Origin: Arthrobacter burdickii
GTDB lineage: Bacteria > Actinomycetota > Actinomycetes > Actinomycetales > Micrococcaceae
NCBI RefSeq assembly: GCF_030433645.1
Contig: NZ_JAROCG010000001.1
Location: forward strand, 496,001-560,000
Length of the DNA stretch: 64,000 nt
Direction: 5' to 3'
The position numbers and the translations under genes are program-made. Position 1 is the stretch's first letter; each line of letters opens with the position of its first letter. Positions 63,987 to 64,000 of the stretch are shown piece by piece. The notes beneath the pieces were generated by a model. It was not told the DNA's origin. It saw only the letters and a program-made list of their open reading frames with translations, and did not search any database.

Positions 63987-64000
63987 GGAACTCGCACCCG

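Overview
The window is chromosomal DNA from a high-GC Gram-positive bacterium, almost certainly an actinobacterium of the Micrococcaceae (Arthrobacter, Pseudarthrobacter or a close relative). The signs are very high G+C in third codon positions, frequent GTG starts, Lsr2, the block dacB / zinc metalloprotease / tilS / hpt / ftsH / folE-P-B-K / DUF3180 / PH-domain pair / DUF2520 / panC / lysS / lsr2 / clpC, and several genes with a -10 hexamer directly in front of the start codon (probable leaderless mRNAs). No rRNA, tRNA, CRISPR array, insertion sequence or prophage gene was seen. The window opens inside dhaM and closes just after a GntR-family regulator gene.

Layout. 1-2361: PTS-type dihydroxyacetone kinase operon dhaKLM (minus strand; the dhaM 3' end is outside). 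2636-5513: CsbD stress protein, an ArgA-like acetyltransferase and an S9 peptidase. 5659-24128: a long minus-strand housekeeping block covering peptidoglycan carboxypeptidase, tRNA-Ile lysidine synthetase, purine salvage, FtsH, the folate pathway (folE, folP, folB, folK), two PH-domain membrane proteins, pantothenate synthesis, LysS, the nucleoid silencer Lsr2 and the ClpC unfoldase. 24297-31751: pyrophosphatase, a SatD-like protein, a Cof phosphatase, SerS, a diacylglycerol kinase-like protein, topoisomerase IB, prephenate dehydratase and a rhodanese. 31899-46093: metabolic and transport genes (amidase, peptide transporter, acyl-CoA ligase, glycerate kinase, phosphoglucomutase, aldehyde dehydrogenase plus SDR, uracil permease, an APH-fold kinase and a secreted GH43 arabinanase). 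46286-58879: a mixed region with a phosphodiesterase, a second Cof phosphatase, a PEBP protein, a sugar kinase, an FtsW/RodA-type protein, an aminotransferase, an MhqO/MhqD/PEP-mutase operon, a lipoprotein hydrolase, a stand-alone alarmone synthetase and NhaA. 58975-63986: a compact cluster of FadR-type regulator, MatC-like carrier, CaiB/BaiF CoA-transferase and fused carboxyltransferase.

Points of most interest. The last cluster has the parts for uptake, CoA activation and carboxyl transfer of a small dicarboxylate such as malonate, without a dedicated biotin carboxylase or decarboxylase. Short direct tandem duplications (12 to 37 bp units) recur at or just beyond stop codons in at least eight places. 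Seven genes lack a Shine-Dalgarno sequence but have a -10-like hexamer 6 to 8 bases before the start codon. A ClgR-like box precedes clpC, a perfect 16-bp-stem hairpin sits in the ppa leader, an 18-bp perfect palindrome lies before csbD, and a double operator-like repeat precedes the GH43 gene. All functional statements rest on reading motifs and gene order by eye; no database search was possible.
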